Assembly (NCBI GenBank): GCA_964372215.1
Contig: CAYJQC010000040.1
Coordinates: 1-34,660 of the forward strand
Origin: DAIMFL01 sp964372215
Lineage (GTDB): Bacteria; Pseudomonadota; Alphaproteobacteria; Dongiales; Dongiaceae
Direction: 5' to 3'
Length of the DNA stretch: 34,660 nucleotides
Each line of letters starts with the position of its first letter. Position 1 is the stretch's first letter. The notes below the pieces were generated by a model. That model made no database searches, had not been told where the DNA came from, and saw only the letters and a list, made by a program, of their open reading frames with translations. This document shows positions 16,012 to 22,494 of this stretch, one piece after another. A program made the translations under genes and the position numbers.

Positions 16012-17062
16012 CACGCTGCTCGCGGTGCTGCGCGCGCCCGAGGCGCTCGCCGGCCTGGCGGCCCGCGACTGGTACCCGCTGCTGATCGCGGCCCGCCGGA
16101 CCGGCTTGATCGGCACGCTGGCGGCCCGGGCCGAGGCGACGGGGCTGCTCGACCGCCTGATTCCATCGGCCCGCGACGCGCTGATCGCCGGCCGCCGCGG
16201 CGCCGACCAGTACGAGACCATGCTGCGCTGGGAGACCAGCCGGGTGCGCCGCGCGCTGATGGATTGCGGTGCGCCGGCGGTTCTGCTCAAGGGGGCCGCG
16301 TACGAGCTGCTCGGACTGCCGTCGAGCCGCGGTCGGCTGACCGGCGACATCGACATTCTGGTCGAGCGCCCGGCGCTCGACGCGGTCGAGGCCAGCCTGC
16401 GCGCCCATGGCTGGGAGTCGGCGGCGCTGGATGCCTACGACCAGCGCTATTATCGACTCTACATGCACGAGCTGCCGCCGCTGCAGCACCGCAGCCGCGG
16501 CACGGTGGTCGACGTGCACCACACCATCGCGCCGCCGACCAGCCGAATCGCCATCGCCGGCGACCGGCTGTGGCCGGGCGTGCGGCCGACCGGGGTCAGC
16601 GGTCTGTTCACCCTGGCGCCTGCCGATCTGACGCTCCACGCCATCATCCATCTGTTCCACGAGGGCAATATCGGCGCCGGGCTGCGCGATCTCGTCGACA
16701 TCGACGGCCTGCTCAGGCATTTCGGCGCCGAGCCGGGGTTCTGGGACGCGCTGCTGGCGCGGGCCGGGGAATTCGGCGCCGGCCGCGTGCTGTTCTATGG
16801 CTTGCGCTATCCCGGGATGCTGCTCGGCACGCCGATTCCGGATCCGGTCCGGGCGGCGGCCGCGCGCTGGGCGCCGCGCCGGCCGCTGCTCGCGGTCATG
16901 GACGGGCTGGTGGTGCGGGCGCTGCTGTCGCATCGCGGTCGCGCGGGCGCCCGGCTGGCGGACTGGCTGCTCTATGTGCGGTCGCACTGGCGCCGCATGC
17001 CGCCGCTCCTGCTGGCCCGCCATCTGCTGCGCAAGCTGGTCGCCCGGCGCCCGCACGACTGA
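16001..17062 (+). CDS. Nucleotidyltransferase family protein (NTP_transf_5 type)
   Basis: A 353-aa polymerase-beta-like nucleotidyltransferase. The family signature is LLKGAAYELLGL (K97) followed by the catalytic acidic motif GDIDILV (D116, D118), with the third Asp in VVDVHHTI (D171). The helical C-terminal half ends in a highly basic segment (ARHLLRKLVARRP). Proteins of this family accompany HprK-like kinases in some lasso-peptide clusters and in HPr-rel-A loci. Their product is unknown; adenylylation or nucleotidylation of a phosphorylated or peptide substrate is plausible. It overlaps the kinase gene, so the three genes 14759-17062 form one tight operon. Confidence 0.85.
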   Translation: MPPDTLLAVLRAPEALAGLAARDWYPLLIAARRTGLIGTLAARAEATGLLDRLIPSARDALIAGRRGADQYETMLRWETSRVRRALMDCGAPAVLLKGAAYELLGLPSSRGRLTGDIDILVERPALDAVEASLRAHGWESAALDAYDQRYYRLYMHELPPLQHRSRGTVVDVHHTIAPPTSRIAIAGDRLWPGVRPTGVSGLFTLAPADLTLHAIIHLFHEGNIGAGLRDLVDIDGLLRHFGAEPGFWDALLARAGEFGAGRVLFYGLRYPGMLLGTPIPDPVRAAAARWAPRRPLLAVMDGLVVRALLSHRGRAGARLADWLLYVRSHWRRMPPLLLARHLLRKLVARRPHD

Positions 17063-17123
17063 CGCCCGTCGGCGTCTGGCGCGGTTCCCCGCCCGCCCGC
17101 TTCGGTGGCGGTCGGGCCGGCGG

Positions 17124-17555
17124 TCAGCGGCGGTCGCGCCGGCTCTGTTCGGCGAACCAGGCGGCGGCGGCCTGGCGATGCCGCTCGTCCGCCGAATTGG
17201 CAAAGATATGGGCCTGGTCCGACGAGCGCACGGTCGGATCGGCGATGCGCCGGATCAGCTCGGCGATGAATTGCGGGAACACGTCGCAGAACCTGTCGAA
17301 ATCCGGGATCTCCTCGCGCAGGTGATCGTGGACGTCGTTCAGCAGCGACAACCGGCCGGCCCAGTCGGCAGCCCGAATCGGCCCGAGCCATCGCTCGGCC
17401 AGTTCGACAGCAAGCTCCGAATCCATCTCGTTCGTCACTTCAGCGGTTCTGATCAATTCGACTATCGATCCGTCGCTGGGTGCCACGCTCTCGCGAGGCT
17501 GACCGAAGCGCGCGCCGGCGCCCGACGCGCGAATGCCCCCACCAATCTCAAGCAT
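17124..17555 (-). CDS. Hypothetical protein (up to 143 aa)
   Basis: An unrecognised, mostly helical acidic protein. From about residue 44 it looks natural (MDSELAVELAERWLGPI, then SLLNDVHDHLREEIPDFDRF, IAELIRRIADPTV, HRQAAAAWFAEQSRRDRR). The first 43 residues are low in order, so the true start may be the ATG at 17426, giving 100 aa. Neither start has a good ribosome site. It is convergent with the nucleotidyltransferase gene at a 61-base gap. No signal peptide or membrane helix is seen. No function can be assigned. Confidence 0.5.
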   Translation of the reverse strand: MLEIGGGIRASGAGARFGQPRESVAPSDGSIVELIRTAEVTNEMDSELAVELAERWLGPIRAADWAGRLSLLNDVHDHLREEIPDFDRFCDVFPQFIAELIRRIADPTVRSSDQAHIFANSADERHRQAAAAWFAEQSRRDRR

Positions 17556-17761
17556 ATTTCATACCAACATGAGGAGTGATTACATATCAACAGCTTGTCG
17601 GATCCGAATCGCCGCCGCGCCCGACACATGTTAGCAGTTCCGACAGACCACCCGCGCGCCCTGGGCCGGCGGTGGTCTCACCAGCCCGCGCGAATGGTGC
17701 TAACTTGAGGCGAACAGGCGGCGCCCGGCGGACGGCATCCGCCGGCGCGAGGGAACAGACG

Positions 17762-17974
17762 ATGGAAGATGTGGCGGTCTTGATGGTCGGGATCTCGATC
17801 ATATGGATCGTGGTCTGGGCCATACGCAACGACAAGCCCCCGAGGATCGCCGACCAGCGCGGCCTGTTCCGCATGCGCGTCCCGACCGAGGCCGAGCCGG
17901 TGCCGCCGGCCCGTCCGCGCCCGGGATCGCCCGCCGCGCCGGGCCGTCAAGGATCTGAGAACCATGCGGGTTAA
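17762..17974 (+). CDS. Small membrane-anchored protein (70 aa)
   Basis: The product begins with a single hydrophobic helix (VAVLMVGISIIWIVVWAI) and continues with a basic patch (RNDKPPR) and a Pro/Arg-rich disordered tail, so it is probably anchored with the tail in the cytoplasm. The ATG at 17762 is preceded by GAGGGA seven to eight bases upstream, a good ribosome site. The ORF is open to 17576 but that extension is featureless. It lies 135 bases before the acyltransferase gene. The function is unknown. Confidence 0.6.
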   Translation: MEDVAVLMVGISIIWIVVWAIRNDKPPRIADQRGLFRMRVPTEAEPVPPARPRPGSPAAPGRQGSENHAG

Positions 17975-18012
17975 GGAGTCCTTTAGACTGCCCGCCGAGG
18001 ATGGCGAATGAG

Positions 18013-18033
18013 GGTCGAAGAGCGTCTTCGACC
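18013..18033. promoter_or_regulatory. 21-bp perfect palindrome upstream of the first acyltransferase
   Basis: GGTCGAAGA-GCG-TCTTCGACC, nine perfectly paired bases each side of a 3-base centre, 76 bases before the acyltransferase ATG. There is no T-run on either strand, so it is more like an operator than a terminator. The size is in the range of dimeric regulator sites. Confidence 0.45.
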
Positions 18034-18109
18034 GGGCGTCGGGTCCTGAACTCGCTCGCGCTGCGATGCCGCGGCGGGCTTCGGCCGCCGACACGTCGAA
18101 GGATTCGCG

Positions 18110-18991
18110 ATGAGCAGCGATCGGACATCCCTTGACCGGCGATCGGCCGAGATTGGAGTTCAGCCGGCGGAGCTGACGGCGCCCGGCGCCAATCCCGCAG
18201 GCCGGCTTGCCGGCGCGGGGCCCGGCGAGGGACAGCTCGTCGACCTGTACGAGCGCTGGTTCAGGGCGGTCCCGGCCAGCACGCCGGAACTGCGCCGCGA
18301 GGCGTTCCGCCTGCGCTACCAAGTCTACTGTGTCGAGAACCCGTTCGAGGACCCGGCCGACAACCCGGGCGAGGAGGAATCCGACGCCTACGACGCCCAT
18401 TCGGTCCACAGCCTGCTGATTCACCGGCCGACCGAAGCGGTCGCCGGCACCGTGCGCCTGGTGCTGCCGCTGCCGGACGCGCTCGACGACAGCTTCGCGC
18501 TGCAGCGGGTCTGCCACGAGCCGATGCTGCGCGACCGCAAGGCGTTCCCGGTGCTGCGCATGGCGGAGGTCTCGCGCTTCAGCATTTCCAAGGGGTTCCG
18601 CAAGCGGCGCACGGACGGCCTCTATCCCGACGAGCACGAGCCGGAGAAGCGCGGCGACGGCGAGGAACGCCGGGTGCTTCCCCACATGACGCTCGGGCTC
18701 ATCGAATCCCTGGTGCGCATGAGCCTGGAGCATCGGGTGATCTACTGGTGCGCGGTCATGGAGCCGACGCTGCTGCGCCTCCTGTCCCGCCTCGGGGTCT
18801 ATTTCGATCCGATCGGGCCGCTGGTCGACTATCACGGGCGGCGCCAGCCCTGCTTCATCAGGCTGTCGGTCCTGCTGGCGCGGGTCGCGCGCGAGCGCCC
18901 CGACGTCTGGGAGGTGCTGACCGATCGCGGCCGCCACTGGGACACGCTGCTCGAACTGGAGAATTCCCATCACGCCGCCCGCCGCATCTAA
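18110..18991 (+). CDS. PEP-CTERM/exosortase system-associated acyltransferase (autoinducer synthase-like), copy 1
   Basis: A 293-aa GNAT-fold protein of the family associated with exosortase genomes (TIGR03694 type), distantly related to acyl-homoserine-lactone synthases. Diagnostic segments are LYERWF, FRLRYQVYCVENPFEDPADNPG (residues ~60-83), EESDAYDAHSVHSLLIHRP, AGTVRLVLPLPDA, RMAEVSRFSISKGFRKR, HMTLGLIESLVRMSLEHRVIYWCAVMEPTLLRLLSRLG and GPLVDYHGRRQPCF. The first 45 residues are variable. AAGGA lies six bases before the ATG. The acyl donor and acceptor are unknown. Its last 23 bases overlap the inferred start of the ThiF-nitroreductase gene, indicating an operon. A 21-bp palindrome lies upstream. 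Confidence 0.85.
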   Translation: MSSDRTSLDRRSAEIGVQPAELTAPGANPAGRLAGAGPGEGQLVDLYERWFRAVPASTPELRREAFRLRYQVYCVENPFEDPADNPGEEESDAYDAHSVHSLLIHRPTEAVAGTVRLVLPLPDALDDSFALQRVCHEPMLRDRKAFPVLRMAEVSRFSISKGFRKRRTDGLYPDEHEPEKRGDGEERRVLPHMTLGLIESLVRMSLEHRVIYWCAVMEPTLLRLLSRLGVYFDPIGPLVDYHGRRQPCFIRLSVLLARVARERPDVWEVLTDRGRHWDTLLELENSHHAARRI

Positions 18992-21026
18992 GCCCGCGAG
19001 CCCGCCCTACGGCCGGCAGGACGGCGCGCCGCCGGCCGGCTTCGACTATGGCGAGGCGTTCAGCCGCAACATCGGCTGGATCACCGAGTGGGAGCAGCTG
19101 AGCCTGAGGGGCAAGCGGGTCGCCATCGCCGGCATGGGCGGGGTCGGCGGCGTGCATCTGCTGACCCTGGCCCGGCTCGGAATCGGCGCCTTCTCAATCG
19201 CCGATCTCGACCGCTTCGAGCTTGCCAATTTCAACCGCCAGGTCGGCGCCACCATGGGCACGATCGGCCGGCCCAAGGTCGAGGTGCTCGCCGGAATGGC
19301 CCGGGACATCAACCCCGAGCTCGACATCCGCAGCTTCCCCGACGGCATCGACGAGGCCAACATCGACGCCTTCCTCGATGGCGTCGACCTGTTCGTCGAC
19401 GGCTTCGACTTCTTCGTGCTCGACATCCGGGCGAGGGTGTTCGCGCGCTGCGCCGAGCGCGGCATTCCCGCGATCACCGCGGCGCCGCTCGGCATGGGCA
19501 CCGCCTTCCTGGTGTTCATGCCGGGGCAGATGAGCTTCGAACAGTACTTCCGCCTCGCCGGCCTGCCGCGGGAGCGGCAATACGCCAATTTCTTCATGGG
19601 TCTGGTGCCCAGGGGGCTGCAGCGGAGCTATCTCATGGACCCGTCCCGGCTCGATCTGGCCGGCCAGCGCGGGCCATCCTCGATCACCGCCTGCCAGCTC
19701 TGCGCCGGGGTGACCGGGGTCGAGGCGGTCAAGGTCCTGCTCGACCGCGGGCCGGTCAAGGCGGCGCCGTGGTTCCATCAGTTCGACGCCTATCGCGGCA
19801 AATGGGTGCGCGGCCGGCTGCGCCACGGCAATGCCGGCTGGCTGCAGCGCCTCAAGCTCGAGGCCGCCTACAAGGGCTTCGCGGCGCTGTCGCGCCAGTC
19901 CTGGCAACCGCCGGCGCGCGAGACCGGCCCTGAGATCGAGCAGATCCTCGACCTCGCGCGCTGGGCGCCCTCGGGCGACAACACCCAGCCCTGGCGCTTC
20001 GAGATATCAGGCGAGGACCGGCTGACCGTGTTCTTGCGCGACCAGGCCGCCGACGACGTCTACGACTATGACGGCGGCCGGCCGACCCTGTTGTCCGGCG
20101 GCATGCTGCTGGAGACCATGAAGATCGCCGCCTCGCGCCATGGCCGGATGCTGTGGTGGCGCCATGCCGGCAGCGACGGCCATGTCCACCGCATCGAGGT
20201 CGAGCTGGCCAAGGCGCCGGGCGTCAGCCCCGACCCGCTGCTGCCCTTCGTCCATCTGCGCTCGGTCGACCGCCGGCCCTACCGCACCACGCCGCTGACC
20301 CCGGCGCAGAAACATCATCTGGCCGCCGCGCTCGGGAACGAGTTCCAGGTGATCTGGCACGAAGGCGACGCCGAGCGCCGCCAGGCGGCCCGCATCAACG
20401 GCCTCGCCACCGACATCCGCCTCAGGATCCCCGAGGCCTTCCGGATCCACCAGCGGATCATCGACTGGGAGCGCGCGCACAGCCCGACCGGGATTCCGGC
20501 CGGCGCCATCGGCCTCGACGCGCCGACCCTTGGGATCATGCGCTGGGCGATGAAGGACTGGCGCCGCAGCCACCTGATGAACCGGCTGCCCGGCGGAACC
20601 TTCATGGCCCGCCGGCAGATGGACTACCGCCCCGGCATGGCCTGCGCCGCGCATTTCTCGATTTTCTGGCGGGACGGGGGAGGCGCCGGCCAGAGCGGTG
20701 GCAGCAAGACCGAGGCGCTGCTGCGGGCCGGCCAGGGCCTGCAGCGCTTCTGGCTGACCGCGACCGAGCTGGGCCTGGCGCTGCAGCCGGCGATGGCGGC
20801 GTTGATCTTCGGGTTCTACGGCCGCCACGGGGCAGAGTTCACGGCCGATCCCGGCATCCGGGGCCAGGCCAGGGAACTGGCCGAGGCGCTGGCCGCGAGC
20901 GTGCCGGGCGATCCCGAGACGCTGGTGTGCCGCGGCCGGCTCGGCGTCCCCGCCTCGCGGCGGACCGGCCCGCGCTCGGTCCGGAGGCCGCTCGAGGAAC
21001 TGCTGGTCGGGCCGACCGGAGACTGA
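18969..21026 (+). CDS. ThiF/HesA/MoeB (E1-like) - nitroreductase fusion protein
   Basis: A 685-aa fusion. Residues ~25-300 form an E1-like adenylating domain: FDYGEAFSRNIGWITEWEQ, the nucleotide loop VAIAGMGGVGGVHLL, DLDRFELANFNRQVGA with the conserved Arg, and CQLCAGVTGVEAVK. Residues ~310-640 form an FMN nitroreductase-like domain (LARWAPSGDNTQPWRFEI, RSVDRRPYRTTPL, and FWLTATELGLALQPAMAALIF). E1-like domains activate carboxylates as acyl-adenylates; nitroreductase domains can oxidise or dehydrogenate the product. The frame is open from 18921 and has no ATG, GTG or TTG before the Met inside the nucleotide loop. ATC at 18969 has GGAG seven bases upstream and is the best start; ATT at 18963 is another. 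The product is unknown. Confidence 0.82.
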   Translation: MTPPAASKPASPPYGRQDGAPPAGFDYGEAFSRNIGWITEWEQLSLRGKRVAIAGMGGVGGVHLLTLARLGIGAFSIADLDRFELANFNRQVGATMGTIGRPKVEVLAGMARDINPELDIRSFPDGIDEANIDAFLDGVDLFVDGFDFFVLDIRARVFARCAERGIPAITAAPLGMGTAFLVFMPGQMSFEQYFRLAGLPRERQYANFFMGLVPRGLQRSYLMDPSRLDLAGQRGPSSITACQLCAGVTGVEAVKVLLDRGPVKAAPWFHQFDAYRGKWVRGRLRHGNAGWLQRLKLEAAYKGFAALSRQSWQPPARETGPEIEQILDLARWAPSGDNTQPWRFEISGEDRLTVFLRDQAADDVYDYDGGRPTLLSGGMLLETMKIAASRHGRMLWWRHAGSDGHVHRIEVELAKAPGVSPDPLLPFVHLRSVDRRPYRTTPLTPAQKHHLAAALGNEFQVIWHEGDAERRQAARINGLATDIRLRIPEAFRIHQRIIDWERAHSPTGIPAGAIGLDAPTLGIMRWAMKDWRRSHLMNRLPGGTFMARRQMDYRPGMACAAHFSIFWRDGGGAGQSGGSKTEALLRAGQGLQRFWLTATELGLALQPAMAALIFGFYGRHGAEFTADPGIRGQARELAEALAASVPGDPETLVCRGRLGVPASRRTGPRSVRRPLEELLVGPTGD

Positions 21027-21183
21027 TCGGCCGACGAGCGTGGCCGCCCGCGTTCCCAGGAGCTGGTGGAAAACAAGAGAGAACTGAATGCCAACACGGC
21101 CCCGCGATCGGGACGGCTCTGCCGACCATCGCCGGCGTCGGCGTGGATTTCGACGGCAGGATCGGGGCGATGCAGACAAACGA

Positions 21184-21213
21184 ACGCTCCCCCGGCCTGG
21201 GCCGGGGGAGCGT
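21184..21213 (-). terminator. Strong hairpin terminator downstream of the PEP-CTERM gene
   Basis: A 13-bp perfect stem (ACGCTCCCCCGGC / GCCGGGGGAGCGT) with a 4-base loop. Read leftward it is followed by TCGTTTGTC, a modest U-rich tail. It also faces the end of the ThiF-nitroreductase gene and may insulate both. Confidence 0.65.
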
Positions 21214-21239
21214 GGGAAGGAGGAGGCTAAGCGCGTCGG

Positions 21240-21262
21240 AAAAAGGAGGCTAAGCTTAGCCT
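21240..21262 (-). terminator. First terminator of the PEP-CTERM gene
   Basis: The 16-bp perfect palindrome AGGCTAAGCTTAGCCT (21247-21262), followed leftward by CC and five T (complement of 21240-21244), starts six bases after the stop codon. The stop itself lies in another palindrome, CCTGAT-T-ATCAGG (21260-21272). A 12-base copy of AGGAGGCTAAGC recurs at 21221-21232. Confidence 0.6.
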
Positions 21263-21267
21263 GATTA

Positions 21268-22143
21268 TCAGGCCGCCTTCGCCGCCTTGCGCCGCCGCAG
21301 GAACGCCGCCGCGCCGAGCAGGCCAGCGCCCAGCAGCCCGAGCGTACCCGGCTCGGGGATGGTGAAGTACAAGTCACCCGAACCCTGCGCCGTCGCGGTG
21401 AATGGCGCCGTCGCAACTGCGCCGCTCACGATCGTCGTCACGCCCGCGAAGTTCATGATGTTGTAAAAGGGATCGGGACTGGTCAGGAAGTCCATGCCGA
21501 ACAAGCTCAGCCCGAGATCGGAAACGATGATCTCGAAATCGCCGTTCGCCAGGCCGCCGAATAGGTGCGCCTCGCCGGCCGACAGCAGGGTGGCCGTCGC
21601 AATCAGGCTGTCGTCTGCATTGACGCCTGCACCGCCGCCGATGGCGAGCCCACCATTCAGGACGGGACCCGCGGTGGTGGCAGGAAGCGACAGGGCGGTG
21701 TCGGTGTTGTCACTGACATAAATATCGATAGTGAAGGTCTGGAAGGTTGCCAGGATGCCGCCGCCACCATCGACCGCCGCGGTGCCGGTCGCCGTGAAGA
21801 CCATGTAGACCTGATAGTCCGCGTTGATGAACGAGCCCGCGACAGGGTTGTTCGAATCGTCCAAGTAACCGGTCCAGGTGGCGAAACCCTTCTCAACAAA
21901 GGAGTCGCCATCGAGAAAGCCGCCATTGCTGCCGTCATTGGTCTGATCGATCACGGCCGAGTAGCCGAAATTGACCCGGTCGACGTTGTTGATCGTGCCA
22001 CCGCCTTCGGAGCACGGGCTGACTGCACCGCAGGTCTGGTCGATCGAGAAATTCTCGCCGAATGACACGGCACCGGCCGGCGCTGTAAACGCCACCGACA
22101 GCCCGACCGCTCCAGCGGCCATGAGACCCGTAAATAGCTTCAT
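21268..22143 (-). CDS. PEP-CTERM sorted secreted protein, flocculation PepA-like
   Basis: A 291-aa exported protein. A signal peptide (MKLFTGLMAAGAVGLSVAFT ending APAGA) is followed by about 230 residues of beta-rich, Gly/Thr/Asp-rich sequence with few Lys or Arg and two cysteines (C38, C44). The classical PEP-CTERM tail at 263-291 is PEPGTLGLLGAGLLGAAAFL then RRRKAAKAA. Exosortase cleaves such tails and the protein reaches the surface, often glycosylated. The segment SPDPFYNIMNFAGV before the tail resembles flocculation-associated PepA proteins of Zoogloea-like bacteria. AAGGAGG lies eight bases before the ATG. A sigma-54 promoter with upstream inverted repeats and double terminators make this a self-contained, regulated transcription unit. 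It is probably the surface substrate of the locus. Confidence 0.88.
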   Translation of the reverse strand: MKLFTGLMAAGAVGLSVAFTAPAGAVSFGENFSIDQTCGAVSPCSEGGGTINNVDRVNFGYSAVIDQTNDGSNGGFLDGDSFVEKGFATWTGYLDDSNNPVAGSFINADYQVYMVFTATGTAAVDGGGGILATFQTFTIDIYVSDNTDTALSLPATTAGPVLNGGLAIGGGAGVNADDSLIATATLLSAGEAHLFGGLANGDFEIIVSDLGLSLFGMDFLTSPDPFYNIMNFAGVTTIVSGAVATAPFTATAQGSGDLYFTIPEPGTLGLLGAGLLGAAAFLRRRKAAKAA

Positions 22144-22256
22144 TTCATTGCCTCCTTGACTTCCTTACCTCGGCTCCCTTGCCTGCAAGACTCTCCTCGA
22201 AAACTGCTTCTTCGAGAGAATCACGCTATGGGAACACGATACTCGCAGTTAACTAA

Positions 22257-22271
22257 GCAAGCTGCGTGCCA
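22257..22271 (-). promoter_or_regulatory. Sigma-54 (RpoN) -24/-12 promoter of the PEP-CTERM gene
   Basis: Read on the minus strand the site is TGGCACGCAGCTTGC, a full match to the RpoN consensus TGGCAC-N5-TTGC. Transcription should start near 22245, giving a leader of about 100 bases. It is the only such match I found in the window. RpoN with PrsK/PrsR control of PEP-CTERM genes is known in other bacteria. Confidence 0.88.
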
Positions 22272-22313
22272 AGTTTTTAAGTCATTGAAATATCTTAATT
22301 CACGTTCGAAACG

Positions 22314-22354
22314 CCTGGCATCCAGGAATGACCTGTAAGAAATCCCGACAGGTC
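22314..22354 (-). promoter_or_regulatory. Inverted repeats upstream of the sigma-54 promoter, candidate enhancer (UAS)
   Basis: CCTGG-CAT-CCAGG (22314-22326) and GACCTGT-N11-ACAGGTC (22330-22336 / 22348-22354) lie about 70-110 bases upstream of the predicted start, where enhancer-binding proteins usually bind. The two repeats differ in sequence, so they may be separate sites. The rest of the gap (22355-22494) shows only a direct repeat CGATCGCGAG (22432-22441 and 22449-22458), possibly related to the 3' end of the prsT gene. Confidence 0.5.
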
Positions 22355-22494
22355 TCACCATCTGGACTTAATTTGGATCCAATCCGGTGTGGCAGTGATT
22401 GCGCCGGCAGTTCGCAGGTGATTGGACCCGCCGATCGCGAGTAGGGGGCGATCGCGAGCCGGGAACCCGCTGCGAGTCACCGTGCCGGGAACCT

